A DNA stretch of 64,000 nucleotides from the NCBI RefSeq assembly GCF_000719475.1, contig NZ_JOGO01000004.1:62001-126000 (forward strand), given 5' to 3'. The stretch is from Streptomyces sp. NRRL F-5630. Lineage in GTDB: Bacteria; Actinomycetota; Actinomycetes; Streptomycetales; Streptomycetaceae. The position numbers and the translations under genes are program-made. The notes beneath the pieces were generated by a model, which saw nothing but the letters and a program-made list of their open reading frames with translations, was not told where the DNA came from and searched no databases. Numbering within the stretch: the stretch's first letter is position 1; the number at the start of each line of letters is the position of its first letter. This document shows, in pieces, positions 43,957 to 52,322 of this stretch.

Positions 43957-44910
43957 TCACACTCCGGGATCTGGTTGCACGGGTCCGGGCACATGGGCGC
44001 GGGAGGCTTCGAGCTGGGCGGCGAAGGAGAGGCCGAGGAAGAGGGCCACCGAGGTGAGGTACGCCCACAGGAGCAGCGACATGAAGGCGCTGAGCGGCCC
44101 GTACACGGTGTCGAAGGAGCCGCTGAGGCGCAGGTACAGGCTCAGCAGCCAGGTCAGCAGGGTCCACAGGCTCAGGTACACGCCGGCCCCGAACGCGAGC
44201 CAGGTGTACCCGGGTTGCTTGCGGCGCGGCGCGCTGCGGAAGACGACGCTCGCGGCGATGAGGGCGAGCAGCAGCCCGACGGGCCAGCGCCCGTACTCCC
44301 ACACGGTGCGGGCCTGCCCGCCGAGCCCGTAGACGGTGCTCGCCGCGGCGGCGAGGTCGCCGCCCGCGATCATGACGACGAAGCCGAGGCCGAGCGGGAG
44401 GCCCGCGGTGAGGGCCATGACGAGGCCGCGCCCGTACTTGAGGTGGAAGGGGCGGTCGCGCTCGTTGCCGTAGATGCGGTTGGCGCCGCGCTCGATCTGG
44501 CACATCGCGGTGGTGACGTTGACGAGCGAGAAGATCGCGCCGAACCACAGGGCGATCTCGTCGCCGTCGCCCGCCGCGTGCTCGCCGCGTTCCAGCGCCT
44601 CGTCGACGACCTGGGTGCTGGGCCCGGCCGCGACGCTGTGGAGGGTGAGCTGCGCGAGCCGCCCCAGGTTCTCGGTGTGCAGCGAGGTGGAGAGGCCGAC
44701 GAAGGCGATGACGAGCGGGATGACGGCGAGCACGGTCTGGAGCGCGAGGGCGCGCGCGTTGGTGAAGCCGTCCGCGTACCGGAAGCGGACGAAGGAGTCC
44801 CTGACGAGCTGCCAGCGTCCGTAGCGGCGCAGCGCGGCCAGCGCCTCGTCGGCGGACAGCTCCTCACCGGTCATGTCCCGTGTCACCGGGACCTTCGAGA
44901 CGGTGCCCAT
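43957..44910 (-). CDS. YihY/BrkB-family membrane protein
   Basis: A 317-residue membrane protein of the YihY/BrkB family (once mislabelled RNase BN). It has six helices with hallmark loops: FTNARALALQTVLAVIPLVI, INRIYGNERD-like (GANRIYGNERDRPFH) and FDTVYGPLSAFMSLLLWAYL. The function of the family is not settled; transport or envelope homeostasis is proposed. Its ATG directly abuts the stop of the DAG-kinase fusion gene (no gap) and the PAP2 gene follows three bases after its own stop, so all three should be co-transcribed. Confidence 0.9.
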   Translation of the reverse strand: MGTVSKVPVTRDMTGEELSADEALAALRRYGRWQLVRDSFVRFRYADGFTNARALALQTVLAVIPLVIAFVGLSTSLHTENLGRLAQLTLHSVAAGPSTQVVDEALERGEHAAGDGDEIALWFGAIFSLVNVTTAMCQIERGANRIYGNERDRPFHLKYGRGLVMALTAGLPLGLGFVVMIAGGDLAAAASTVYGLGGQARTVWEYGRWPVGLLLALIAASVVFRSAPRRKQPGYTWLAFGAGVYLSLWTLLTWLLSLYLRLSGSFDTVYGPLSAFMSLLLWAYLTSVALFLGLSFAAQLEASRAHVPGPVQPDPGV

Positions 44911-46635
44911 CTACTCGGTCACCACCCGCGTCGCCGGGGGCGTGTCCGGCGCGGCCCCTTTCTCGCGCGGGACGAGGACGGTGAGCGCGCCGGGGAGCAC
45001 GGAGACCGTCAGCCGGGTGCCGCGCGCGGCGCTCTCGCCGTCGTACTCGCGCGGCTGCGGGGTGGCGAAGGTGAGTTCGGCGTGCCGGAAGCGGAAGTAC
45101 TCGACGGGCGGCAGTTCCTGCCCCGCCGCCGCGCCGTCCTTGTGGCTCAGCAGGGTGCGCAGGGCGCGCAGCCAGCCGCCGGCGCCGCGCGGGTCGAGGA
45201 CCAGCAGGTCGAGGTGGCCGTCCTCGGGGCTGGCCTGCGGGAGGAGCCGGACGCCGCCCTGGAGGGTGCCGACGTTGGCGACGAGGACCATGCGCGCCTC
45301 GCGGCGCAGCGCCGGGCCGCCGTCCAGGCGCAGCGTCACCTCGGTACGGCCGCCGCCGATCTCCTCCATCCCCGCGAGGACGTAGGCGGGCCAGCCGAGG
45401 GCGGACTTGGCGCGGTCCCCGGTGCGTTCCATGACGGCGGCGTCGAGCCCGGCTCCGGCCATGACGGCGAAGCCGGTGGGAGGCAGCCCGTCGCCCTCGA
45501 CGCGGCCGAGGTCGACCCGGCGGGTGCGCCCGGTCAGGGCGGACTCCAGGGCCTTGGCGGGGTCGAGGGGCAGACCGAGGTTGCGGGCGAGGAGGTTGCC
45601 CGTGCCGCTCGGTACGAGGGCCAGCGGCACACCGGTGTCGGCGAGTTCCCCGGCGACGGCCCGTATCGTCCCGTCGCCGCCGCACACGACGACGAGCGCC
45701 GCCCCCCGGCGGACCGCCTCGCGCGCCTGGCCGGGGCCGGGGTCCTCGGGGGTGGTCTCCAGGAACTCGACGTCATTCCTGCCGTGCCGCCCGAGCAGGG
45801 CGCGCAGTTCCTCGCGGGCGCCCGCGCCGGTCACGGAGGGGTTGTGAACGACGAAGACCGTGCCCTCGGCGAGGGCGGGCGTGCCGGTGGGGGCCTCGGT
45901 CGCCGCGTGCGGCGCGGCGGCCACGGTGGCGTCCACGAGCAGGAGCCGGGCGGCGACGGCCACCGAGATCAGGCCGTTGACGAGCCCGCCGACGACGTCG
46001 GTCGGGTGGTGCATACCGCGGTAGAGCCGGGCCAGGGCCACGAGGAGCGGCAGCAGCACGAGGAGACCGGCGAGCACCCGGCGCCAGGGCGACCGCATCC
46101 GGGTCAGCACGAGGACGGCCAGACCGGTGTAGAGCGCGGTGGCCGCCCCGGTGTGCCCGGAGGTGTAGGAGGAGGTGGGGGGTGAGGCGTCGAGGCGGTG
46201 CACGTCGGGCCGCTCGCGGTCCACGCAGAGCGTGATGACGAGGAAGACGAGCGCCTGGGTGGAGACGGCGACGGCGAGGAAGACCGCCTGGCGCCACCGC
46301 GGCAGCCGGGGGATCAGCAGCAGCCCGAGGCACACGAGCAGCGTGCCGATGATCACGGTGAGCGTGTTGCCGCCCTCCGAGGCGACCGAGGAGACGGTGG
46401 TGAGAGTGCTGGTGCGTATCTCCTCCAGCCCCTCGTCGATCGCGTCCTCGGCGGTCATCGGCCACACGTGCTTCGCCGGTCCGGTGATGAGCAGCCCGGC
46501 GCCGACGAGCAGCCCCGCCTGGGTGGCGGTCAGCACCCCGAGACGGCCCAGGGCACCCGCGCTGCCGCGCGGCAGCGTGAACCCCGCGCGAGGTGTGCGC
46601 TCGTCGGCCGGTCTCGCCGGCACGGATACGGACAT
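44911..46635 (-). CDS. PAP2-diacylglycerol kinase fusion protein
   Basis: A 574-residue two-domain protein. Residues 30-230 form a PAP2-type membrane domain with SYTSGHTGAATALY and ARLYRGMHHPTDVVGG, but the first motif reads TLCVDRERP: the usual Lys is Thr. Residues about 255-560 form a DAGK/LCB-kinase catalytic domain with VVVCGGDGTIRAVAGELA, LVPSGTGNLLARNLGLP and MAGAGLDAAVM. So a lipid-phosphate phosphatase-like and a lipid kinase unit are joined in one chain, possibly for phosphatidate/DAG recycling. The ATG at 46635 follows GGGGGG; ATG 46650 is an alternative. It heads the operon with BrkB and PAP2. Confidence 0.88.
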   Translation of the reverse strand: MSVSVPARPADERTPRAGFTLPRGSAGALGRLGVLTATQAGLLVGAGLLITGPAKHVWPMTAEDAIDEGLEEIRTSTLTTVSSVASEGGNTLTVIIGTLLVCLGLLLIPRLPRWRQAVFLAVAVSTQALVFLVITLCVDRERPDVHRLDASPPTSSYTSGHTGAATALYTGLAVLVLTRMRSPWRRVLAGLLVLLPLLVALARLYRGMHHPTDVVGGLVNGLISVAVAARLLLVDATVAAAPHAATEAPTGTPALAEGTVFVVHNPSVTGAGAREELRALLGRHGRNDVEFLETTPEDPGPGQAREAVRRGAALVVVCGGDGTIRAVAGELADTGVPLALVPSGTGNLLARNLGLPLDPAKALESALTGRTRRVDLGRVEGDGLPPTGFAVMAGAGLDAAVMERTGDRAKSALGWPAYVLAGMEEIGGGRTEVTLRLDGGPALRREARMVLVANVGTLQGGVRLLPQASPEDGHLDLLVLDPRGAGGWLRALRTLLSHKDGAAAGQELPPVEYFRFRHAELTFATPQPREYDGESAARGTRLTVSVLPGALTVLVPREKGAAPDTPPATRVVTE

Positions 46636-47076
46636 CGGTACCCCCCACATTCGGCGCCCGTCCGGGCGCGCTCCCGGCCGGCTCTCTTCCGCCGGTCCTC
46701 AGCCGTTTGCCCCTGCCGGGGCCGGTTCAGGCCGACCGGTTCGCAGGAAGGGCGCTGAGGGGCGCGGGAGGGGGCCGCGCCGTGTGACGGGCGGGTTCGC
46801 GGGGACGCCGGGGCCCAGGTGGGGGCGCCGCCGCCCTCCGTGCCCCTCCCCCGGCCCGTCGCACCCGCGCCCACGGGCACCCGTCGTCGGCTCGCCGAGC
46901 GGGGAGGCCCAGTTGTCGTCCGGTCGCGCGAGCGGGTCATCGGCCGCGGCGGGCGTGCGTCACACCACCAGGGGTACCGGGTGCCTGGGTGATCATCCCT
47001 CGGCCCGGGCGCGTACGCGCGAGGACGCGGGCCGCTCGCTCTCGTTCCGCTGTCGACACATCAGGTGGGTACGCGC
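46636..47076. other. Divergent intergenic region (lipid operon / antiporter)
   Basis: Holds the promoters of both divergent units. There is no supported gene. A sigma-B-like element is noted separately. Confidence 0.5.
46953..46977 (+). promoter_or_regulatory. Possible sigma-B-type promoter of the antiporter gene
   Basis: GCGT (46953-46956), a 15-base spacer and GGGTAC (46972-46977) fit the degenerate Streptomyces stress-sigma pattern GNNT-N14-16-GGGTAC. It lies 99 bases before the antiporter ATG. The -35 half is weak evidence. Confidence 0.35.
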
Positions 47077-48405
47077 ATGGATCTCTCGGGCACAGACCTG
47101 ACCTACGGACTGCTCGGTCTCGGCGCCCTCGGGGCGGCGATGCTGCCCACGCTGCTGAGACGGTGGGCGATATCGATGCCCATGGTCTTCCTCGGTCTGG
47201 GCTTCGTGGTCTTCCTGCTGCCGCTCGACCCGCTGCCCACGCTGGACCCCGTCGCTTCCGGCCCCGTGGTCGAGCACTTCACGGAGGTGTGTGTCCTCGT
47301 GGCCCTCATGGGCGCGGGGCTTGCCATCAACCGGCCGTTCGGCAGGCGTACTTGGGCCACGACGTGGCGGCTCCTGGGCGTGGCCATGCCCGTGACCGTC
47401 CTGGCCGCCACCGTGGCCGGCTGGGGGCTGCTCGGCTGGGCGCCCGCCGTGGCGCTCCTGCTCGCGGGTGTCCTCGCCCCCACCGACCCCGTGCTCGCCG
47501 GGGAGGTGCGGGTGGGCGAGCCGACCGACGCCGAGTTCGACGAGGACGAGACCCGCTTCGCGCTCACGAGCGAGGCCGGGCTCAACGACGGGCTGGCCTT
47601 CCCCTTCGTCATGGCGGCGCTGGCCCTGTCCGCCGCTTCGGCCACCGGCTGGTCCTGGAGCTGGACGGCGCACTGGGTCGGCTACGACGTGCTCCTGCGG
47701 ATCACCGTCGGCGCGCTCGTGGGAACGGGGATCGGGGTCCTCCTCGGCCGGCTCATCTTCCGGGCCCGCCCGGCCTCCCTGCGCGTCTCCGAGCGCAGCG
47801 AGGGCTTCGTCGCGCTCGCCGTGGCTTTCGTCTCCTACGGCCTGACCGAAGTGCTGCACGGTTACGGCTTCCTCGCCGTCTTCGCCACCGCCCTCAGCCT
47901 GCGGGCCGCGGAGCGCACCCACGGCTACCACCGCGTCATGCACTCGTTCATGGACCAGATCGAGCGACTGCTGACCGCCCTCGTCCTCTTCCTCGTCGGC
48001 GGATTCCTCGCCCAGGGCGGCCTCGCCGCTCTCACCTGGCGCGGCGCGGTGTTCGGCCTGCTCCTGCTTCTCGTCATCCGTCCGGTCACCGGCTACCTCT
48101 CGCTGCGCTCCACCGCTGCCGAGCGGCGCGAACGAATCGTCACCGCCTTCTTCGGCATTCGCGGTATCGGCTCGTTCTTCTACCTCTCCTACGCCCTCGG
48201 GCACGCGCACGTGGCGGCCCCCGCCGCGGAGCTGTGGGCGACGGTGACCTTCACGGTGGTGGTGTCCGTACTGCTCCACGGTGTCCTCGCGACGCCGGTG
48301 GTGCGCTACCTCGACCGCCGTGATGCGCGGGCCTCGCGGGGCACGTCCGAGGCCGCGCCGGACTCCGCGGACCGGAGCCTCACGCCGCACGAGCAGCGGC
48401 GGTGA
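47077..48405 (+). CDS. NhaP-type cation/proton antiporter
   Basis: A 442-residue CPA1-type antiporter with about 12 helices. The core LLAGVLAPTDPVLAGEVRVG holds the TD and following residues of the ion-binding crossover, and FALTSEAGLNDGLAFPFVM is the SE-GLNDG signature with the essential Asp. Near the end, AFFGIRGIGSFFYLSYAL is the conserved FFGxRGIGS loop. It exchanges Na+ or K+ for H+, for pH or salt control. The ATG at 47077 has AGGTGGG upstream; a GTG at 47065 is possible. Confidence 0.93.
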   Translation: MDLSGTDLTYGLLGLGALGAAMLPTLLRRWAISMPMVFLGLGFVVFLLPLDPLPTLDPVASGPVVEHFTEVCVLVALMGAGLAINRPFGRRTWATTWRLLGVAMPVTVLAATVAGWGLLGWAPAVALLLAGVLAPTDPVLAGEVRVGEPTDAEFDEDETRFALTSEAGLNDGLAFPFVMAALALSAASATGWSWSWTAHWVGYDVLLRITVGALVGTGIGVLLGRLIFRARPASLRVSERSEGFVALAVAFVSYGLTEVLHGYGFLAVFATALSLRAAERTHGYHRVMHSFMDQIERLLTALVLFLVGGFLAQGGLAALTWRGAVFGLLLLLVIRPVTGYLSLRSTAAERRERIVTAFFGIRGIGSFFYLSYALGHAHVAAPAAELWATVTFTVVVSVLLHGVLATPVVRYLDRRDARASRGTSEAAPDSADRSLTPHEQRR

Positions 48406-48445
48406 GAAGGCAGCCGGAACCGGCCGGGCGACGCGACGGCCTCGC

Positions 48446-49132
48446 TCAGGAGGCGGCGCCCGGCCTGTCCCGGCGCAGACGGACGAGGGCCCGGTCGTGG
48501 ACACGGCTCAGGAGCAGCAGGGCACCGGTGGCCCCGATCAGAGCGCAGAACATGTCCCACTGCGTGTCCCAGACGTCCCCCTGTGTGCCCAGGAAGGCGT
48601 CGGCGGCCTCGCCTCCGGTGACCGCGGCGAGCCATTCCAGCATCTCGAAGACCGCGCTGAACGCCAGGCAGGCGCAGACGGTGAGCGGCGCCAGCCAGCG
48701 GCTGCCACGCAACGGGGAGGTCCTGACGAGGAGTTCGCGCACCAGGATGGCCGGGACGAAACCCTGCACGAGGTGGCCGAAGCGATCGTACGGGTTGCGC
48801 TCCCATCCGAGCCAGTCACGCACCCAGTCCCCCGCCGGCACCTCCGCGTAGGTGTAGTGGCCCCCCACGATGAGGACCAGCGCGTGCGCCGCCAGCAGCC
48901 CGCAGAGCAGGTCGCTCAGCGGGAAGCGACGGCGCGTCAGGACCGCCAGTGGCAGGCCCGCCATCACCCACACCGTCTCCAGCGCCCAGGTGGCCGGATC
49001 GGCCGCGCCGAACCGCGACGCGAGGAGCGCCGCGCTCACCGCGACGGCGAGGACGGCCGGCAGGCGGCGCCGAGGCGACGGACTCGCCTCCGGCGTCGAA
49101 ACGGGGGCGGCGGCGGGGCGGGTGGCGGTCAT
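48446..49132 (-). CDS. DUF2238 (YjdF-like) membrane protein
   Basis: A 228-residue membrane protein with about six helices. The DUF2238 signature is clear: LIVGGHYTYAEVPAGDWV, RNPYDRFGHLVQGFVPAI and WDTQWDMFCALIGA, with many conserved acidic/aromatic residues in the loops. No function is known for the family. The ATG at 49130-49132 follows GAGGAG; an upstream start at 49165 is less likely. It is convergent with the antiporter gene, with a 40-base gap. Confidence 0.88.
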   Translation of the reverse strand: MTATRPAAAPVSTPEASPSPRRRLPAVLAVAVSAALLASRFGAADPATWALETVWVMAGLPLAVLTRRRFPLSDLLCGLLAAHALVLIVGGHYTYAEVPAGDWVRDWLGWERNPYDRFGHLVQGFVPAILVRELLVRTSPLRGSRWLAPLTVCACLAFSAVFEMLEWLAAVTGGEAADAFLGTQGDVWDTQWDMFCALIGATGALLLLSRVHDRALVRLRRDRPGAAS

Positions 49133-49622
49133 CGCCAACTCCTCGTGTTCGGGGCGGACCCCCACTCTCGGGTCCCGCGCCCACCGGCCTCATGAGTACG
49201 CGCACTCAGACCACCGCGTCGCACCGCCCGGTCGGAGTGAGTGAGAGCGGAAGCCAGGAGCGTTCCCGCGCCCGCCGCGCACAGGCGCGCGATCCCCGGG
49301 GGCTCCCGTACCTCACCGTGCGCCCGCTCTTGCTTGAGGGCGCGACGCGAGCTTCTACCGGCGCAGGCGGAAGGGCGCCACGTCGAGGACTGGCCCCTGC
49401 CCCTCCCCGCCGACGACCTGCCGGCCCGTTCTCTCCGGAACCGGGCCTGCCCGTGGACACGGACGGTCGGGGAGCCCGTCCGGTCCGGCACGAATCCAGC
49501 CGGACCGGACGGCGGAGAAAGCCGAACCGCTACCTCACGGAGGCGGATGCCGGAGGGCGACCGCCCAGCCCCGAGACAGCGCGTTCACCTTTCCACCTGA
49601 CCCGACGCCGCGCGCGGCTAGG
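49133..49622. other. Intergenic region without a supported gene
   Basis: Open frames occur on both strands, but none has a ribosome site, a normal composition or a recognisable domain. I see nothing else in it. Confidence 0.5.
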
Positions 49623-49865
49623 TCAGTTGGCGTAGTCAGGGGTCAGCATCCAGGAGTTGCCGCCTTCGTCCTCCATGCAGGCGAAGCCCACGATCGTTCC
49701 GTTGGCCTGCAGGGCGTTGCCCCAGTTGATGCAGTCCTGGATCGTGCCCTTGCCCGGGATGTCGGCGCCCTGACGCGGTGTCGCCTGCGCCACGCCGACA
49801 GCTATGCCGGAGAACGCCAGGAGGCCGGCCCCGACGACTGCCATCTTCTGAAGGGACTTGCGCAT
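49623..49865 (-). CDS. Small secreted protein of unknown function
   Basis: An 80-residue protein with a clear Sec signal peptide (MRKSLQKMAVVGAGLLAFSG, Ala-rich cleavage region ending VAQATP at about residue 33). The mature chain of about 48 residues has two cysteines (QDCINWGN, GFACMEDEGG) that could form one disulphide, and ends in MLTPDYAN. The ATG at 49865 follows CGGAG by seven bases. No family is recognised. It stands alone, about 560 bases beyond the end of the aldolase operon. Confidence 0.8.
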   Translation of the reverse strand: MRKSLQKMAVVGAGLLAFSGIAVGVAQATPRQGADIPGKGTIQDCINWGNALQANGTIVGFACMEDEGGNSWMLTPDYAN

Positions 49866-50427
49866 TCTTCGCTCCGTTTCGTCTGGGGGTGCGTGCCCGG
49901 AGGCACCTGCCCGTGGGGGGTGAGCGCGAGCCACCACGCGTTCGCGCGGCGGTGGTGCGGTCCTGTGCGGCACGGTGTGCGTGCACGCCTCGCGCCCGAC
50001 ACGGTCACACGTGTGCGACCCCATGTGGTGTGCGCACGGGGATCCCCGAGGCGTTCGCAGTCGATCACACCTGCGAACCTCCACCCCAGAGGCGGCGAAG
50101 GCTTGTTACACACCCCTGACGGCTGTCACATCGCGGGCACAACCAAGGAGGCGACGCCGTCCGGCACGGCCCATAGCGCCCTCCGCTCGACGGAAGCAGT
50201 CGTGCGGCTCACGAGAGCCCGCACGACTGCACAGGGGACGTTCACCCCGAACGCGGGGGGTCGCCGGTGTCATGGTCATCGCTGCCGGAGCTGGACACCC
50301 TGCGGCCGTGTGTCGGTGAAGGTCTCGCTCCAGCCGCCGCAGGACTGGCGGAAACCTCTTCCCCGATCAGCAAGGCGTCCTTCGTGGCGCGGCGCGGCAG
50401 CTCCCGCACCAGGGAAAGCCGGCCCGC
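49866..50427. other. Intergenic region upstream of the small secreted protein
   Basis: It contains the promoter region of the small secreted gene and the end of the aldolase operon, with a hairpin at 50196-50230. Composition is less GC-biased around 49960-50150. There is no supported gene. Confidence 0.5.
50196..50230. terminator. Stem-loop terminator beyond the aldolase operon
   Basis: Long complementary arms (about 14 pairs, 50196-50209 with 50216-50230) with one bulged base and a 6-base loop. It is suited to stop minus-strand transcripts from the sugar operon. Confidence 0.7.
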
Positions 50428-51279
50428 TCAGCCACTCACCACACCGAGGAGGACCCGGACCGTCTCCGCCATCGCGTCCCGGCCCTGGGCGACGTAGGGG
50501 CGGGGGTCGGTCAGGTCGGGCCGGGCCGCCAGCGCCTCGCGGACCGCGCCGGTGAACGCGACGTTGAGCGCGGTACCGATGTTGATCTTCACGATGCCCG
50601 CCCGGACGGCTTGTCGCAGCTCTTCGTCCCCGACGCCCGACGAACCGTGCAGCACCAGAGGCACGGGCACGGCCTCCCTCAGGCGTTCGATGAGCGCGTG
50701 GTCCAGGGTCGCGGAGCGCTGGGTCATCGCGTGGCTGCTGCCGACAGCGACGGCCAGGGCGTCCACGCCGGTGTCCGCGACATAGCGCGCCGCCTCCCGC
50801 GGGTCGGTGCGCACCCCGGCCGCGTGGGCGCTCGCGGGGGCGTCGGGCTTGCCGCCCACATAGCCGAGTTCGGCCTCCAGCCACAGTCCCGCCCCGTGGG
50901 CCCACTCGGCCGCGGCGCGGGTGGCGGCGAGGTTCTCGGCGTACGGCTGCGCCCCGGCGTCGAACATCGCGGAGGAGAACCCCGCGTCGGCCGCCGTGCG
51001 CAGCAGCCGCATGTCCGTCACATGGTCCATGTGCAGTGCGACATCCACGTCGCAGCCCTTGCCGACCTCGGCCGCTGCCCGCGCGATCGGCTCGACCCGG
51101 CCGCCGTGGAACCGTACGGCGTTCTCGCTGATCTGCAGGATCACCCCCGGGGCGCCCGCGGCGGCGGCACCGGCGGTGATCGCCTCGGCGTGCTCCAGCG
51201 TGATCACGTTGAACGCCGCGACGGCCCGGCCCGCGGCTGCGGCCTTCGAGACGAGTTCGCGCGTGGGAACCAGGGGCAT
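50428..51279 (-). CDS. Class II tagatose/fructose-bisphosphate aldolase (KbaY/GatY-like)
   Basis: A 283-residue zinc aldolase, the length of KbaY/GatY. Seen are GRAVAAFNVITLEHAEAI, ALHMDHVTDMRLLR (HxDH metal site), EAELGYVGGK, GSSHAM (second His) and VLHGSSGVGDEELRQAV with KINIGTALNVAF (phosphate loop). It should split tagatose 1,6-bisphosphate into DHAP and glyceraldehyde 3-phosphate; fructose bisphosphate cannot be excluded. The start ATG has AGGGGA upstream. It is the last gene of the operon with DMT transporter, BadF kinase, AgaS- and KbaZ-like genes. Confidence 0.88.
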   Translation of the reverse strand: MPLVPTRELVSKAAAAGRAVAAFNVITLEHAEAITAGAAAAGAPGVILQISENAVRFHGGRVEPIARAAAEVGKGCDVDVALHMDHVTDMRLLRTAADAGFSSAMFDAGAQPYAENLAATRAAAEWAHGAGLWLEAELGYVGGKPDAPASAHAAGVRTDPREAARYVADTGVDALAVAVGSSHAMTQRSATLDHALIERLREAVPVPLVLHGSSGVGDEELRQAVRAGIVKINIGTALNVAFTGAVREALAARPDLTDPRPYVAQGRDAMAETVRVLLGVVSG

Positions 51280-51313
51280 GAGGGAGTCCCCTCGCTTTCA
51301 TGTCGGTTCGGTG

Positions 51314-51340
51314 GGTACGGGCCGGTGGGCGGCCCGTACC
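51314..51340 (-). terminator. Intra-operon hairpin between DMT transporter and aldolase genes
   Basis: An 11-pair perfect stem (51314-51324 with 51330-51340) and 5-base loop in the 92-base gap. It may be an attenuator or mRNA-stability element that sets aldolase expression apart. Confidence 0.55.
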
Positions 51341-51371
51341 ACTGCGTCGTGCGGCCGGTACGGCCAGGGGG

Positions 51372-52322
51372 TCAGGACTTCTGCGGGGCCGGAGTCACGT
51401 CCGCGCCGTCGTCCACCGCCCCCGGGGCCACGGTGTTCTCGCCGCTCTTCTCGTCGCTGTAGACCATCAGGGTCGAGCCCGCGAGGGCCAGCACGATGCC
51501 GAGGGTGCCCCATACGTTGGGGAGCGTCTGGTAGACCGCGAGGGACAGCACGATGGTCAGCACGGGTGCCAGCGCGTTGGTGACGGGGGCGACCACCGTG
51601 GCCTTGCCCCGGCTGAACGCCATGACCAGGAACAGCGCGCCGACCGCGTTGAGGACCTGCGTCACCGCGGTGAGCGCGGGCGCCTGCCACGGGGCACCAG
51701 AGGGGAAATCGCCCATCATCACGAACGCCACCGGCACCAGCAGCAGTCCACTGATGGTCATCCAGCCGAAGGTCGTCGCGTCGTTGACCCCGACCACCGC
51801 GGCCTTGCGCATGCAGAACGCCTGCACGCCCCAGGCGACGCAGATCAGGATGGCCATCAGCAGCCACGGGCCGTGCGAGTTCGCGTCGTCCTTGCCGCTG
51901 GGAATGCTGAGCAGCACGATCGCCGCGAGCGCCGCGACGACACCCACGAGGGCGAGCCGGTTGATCCGCTCGCGCAGCAGCACCATCGCCATGAGGACGG
52001 TGACCACCGGGGAGAGCGAGACGAGGGGGAAGATCAGGTACGCCGGGCCGTTGGCGAGCGCGTGGAACAGCAGCAACTGCCCGCCCGCACCGGTCAGTCC
52101 CGCGATCAGTCCGTACACGGCGGCGATCGGCCGGCGGTCGAACCTGTTGCCGCGCATCGCGAAGTACGCGGGGATGAGCATCGTGAAGGCCCAGATGATG
52201 TAGATCATCTCGTTGGGGTAGCCGTACCTGCTGTTCGGCTCACTGGAGAAGGCGCCCCACACGCCCCAGAACAGGACCAGCAGCGACGCGTACACGATCC
52301 AGCTCTTTGTGCCTCTGTTCAT
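51372..52322 (-). CDS. DMT-family (EamA-like) transporter
   Basis: A 316-residue transporter with ten helices, for example KSWIVYASLLVLFWGVWGAF, IYIIWAFTMLIPAYFAM, YGLIAGLTGAGGQLLLFHAL and the C-terminal copy VWGTLGIVLALAGSTLMVYS. Two repeats of about five helices follow the EamA pattern. Because it is translationally coupled to a sugar kinase (the kinase ATG overlap is at 52319-52322) it probably imports the operon's sugar. DMT proteins more often export, so direction is not certain. No PTS or ABC genes are present. Confidence 0.85.
   Translation of the reverse strand: MNRGTKSWIVYASLLVLFWGVWGAFSSEPNSRYGYPNEMIYIIWAFTMLIPAYFAMRGNRFDRRPIAAVYGLIAGLTGAGGQLLLFHALANGPAYLIFPLVSLSPVVTVLMAMVLLRERINRLALVGVVAALAAIVLLSIPSGKDDANSHGPWLLMAILICVAWGVQAFCMRKAAVVGVNDATTFGWMTISGLLLVPVAFVMMGDFPSGAPWQAPALTAVTQVLNAVGALFLVMAFSRGKATVVAPVTNALAPVLTIVLSLAVYQTLPNVWGTLGIVLALAGSTLMVYSDEKSGENTVAPGAVDDGADVTPAPQKS

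Noticed and set aside
43186..46185. A 999-codon open frame on the plus strand
   Set aside because: It is antisense to the PAP2, BrkB and DAG-kinase genes; charge-rich composition without domains is the usual shadow of GC-rich coding on the other strand.
49241..49600. A 119-codon plus-strand frame near the DUF2238 gene
   Set aside because: No Shine-Dalgarno and no family likeness; it lies in a stretch open in other frames as well.
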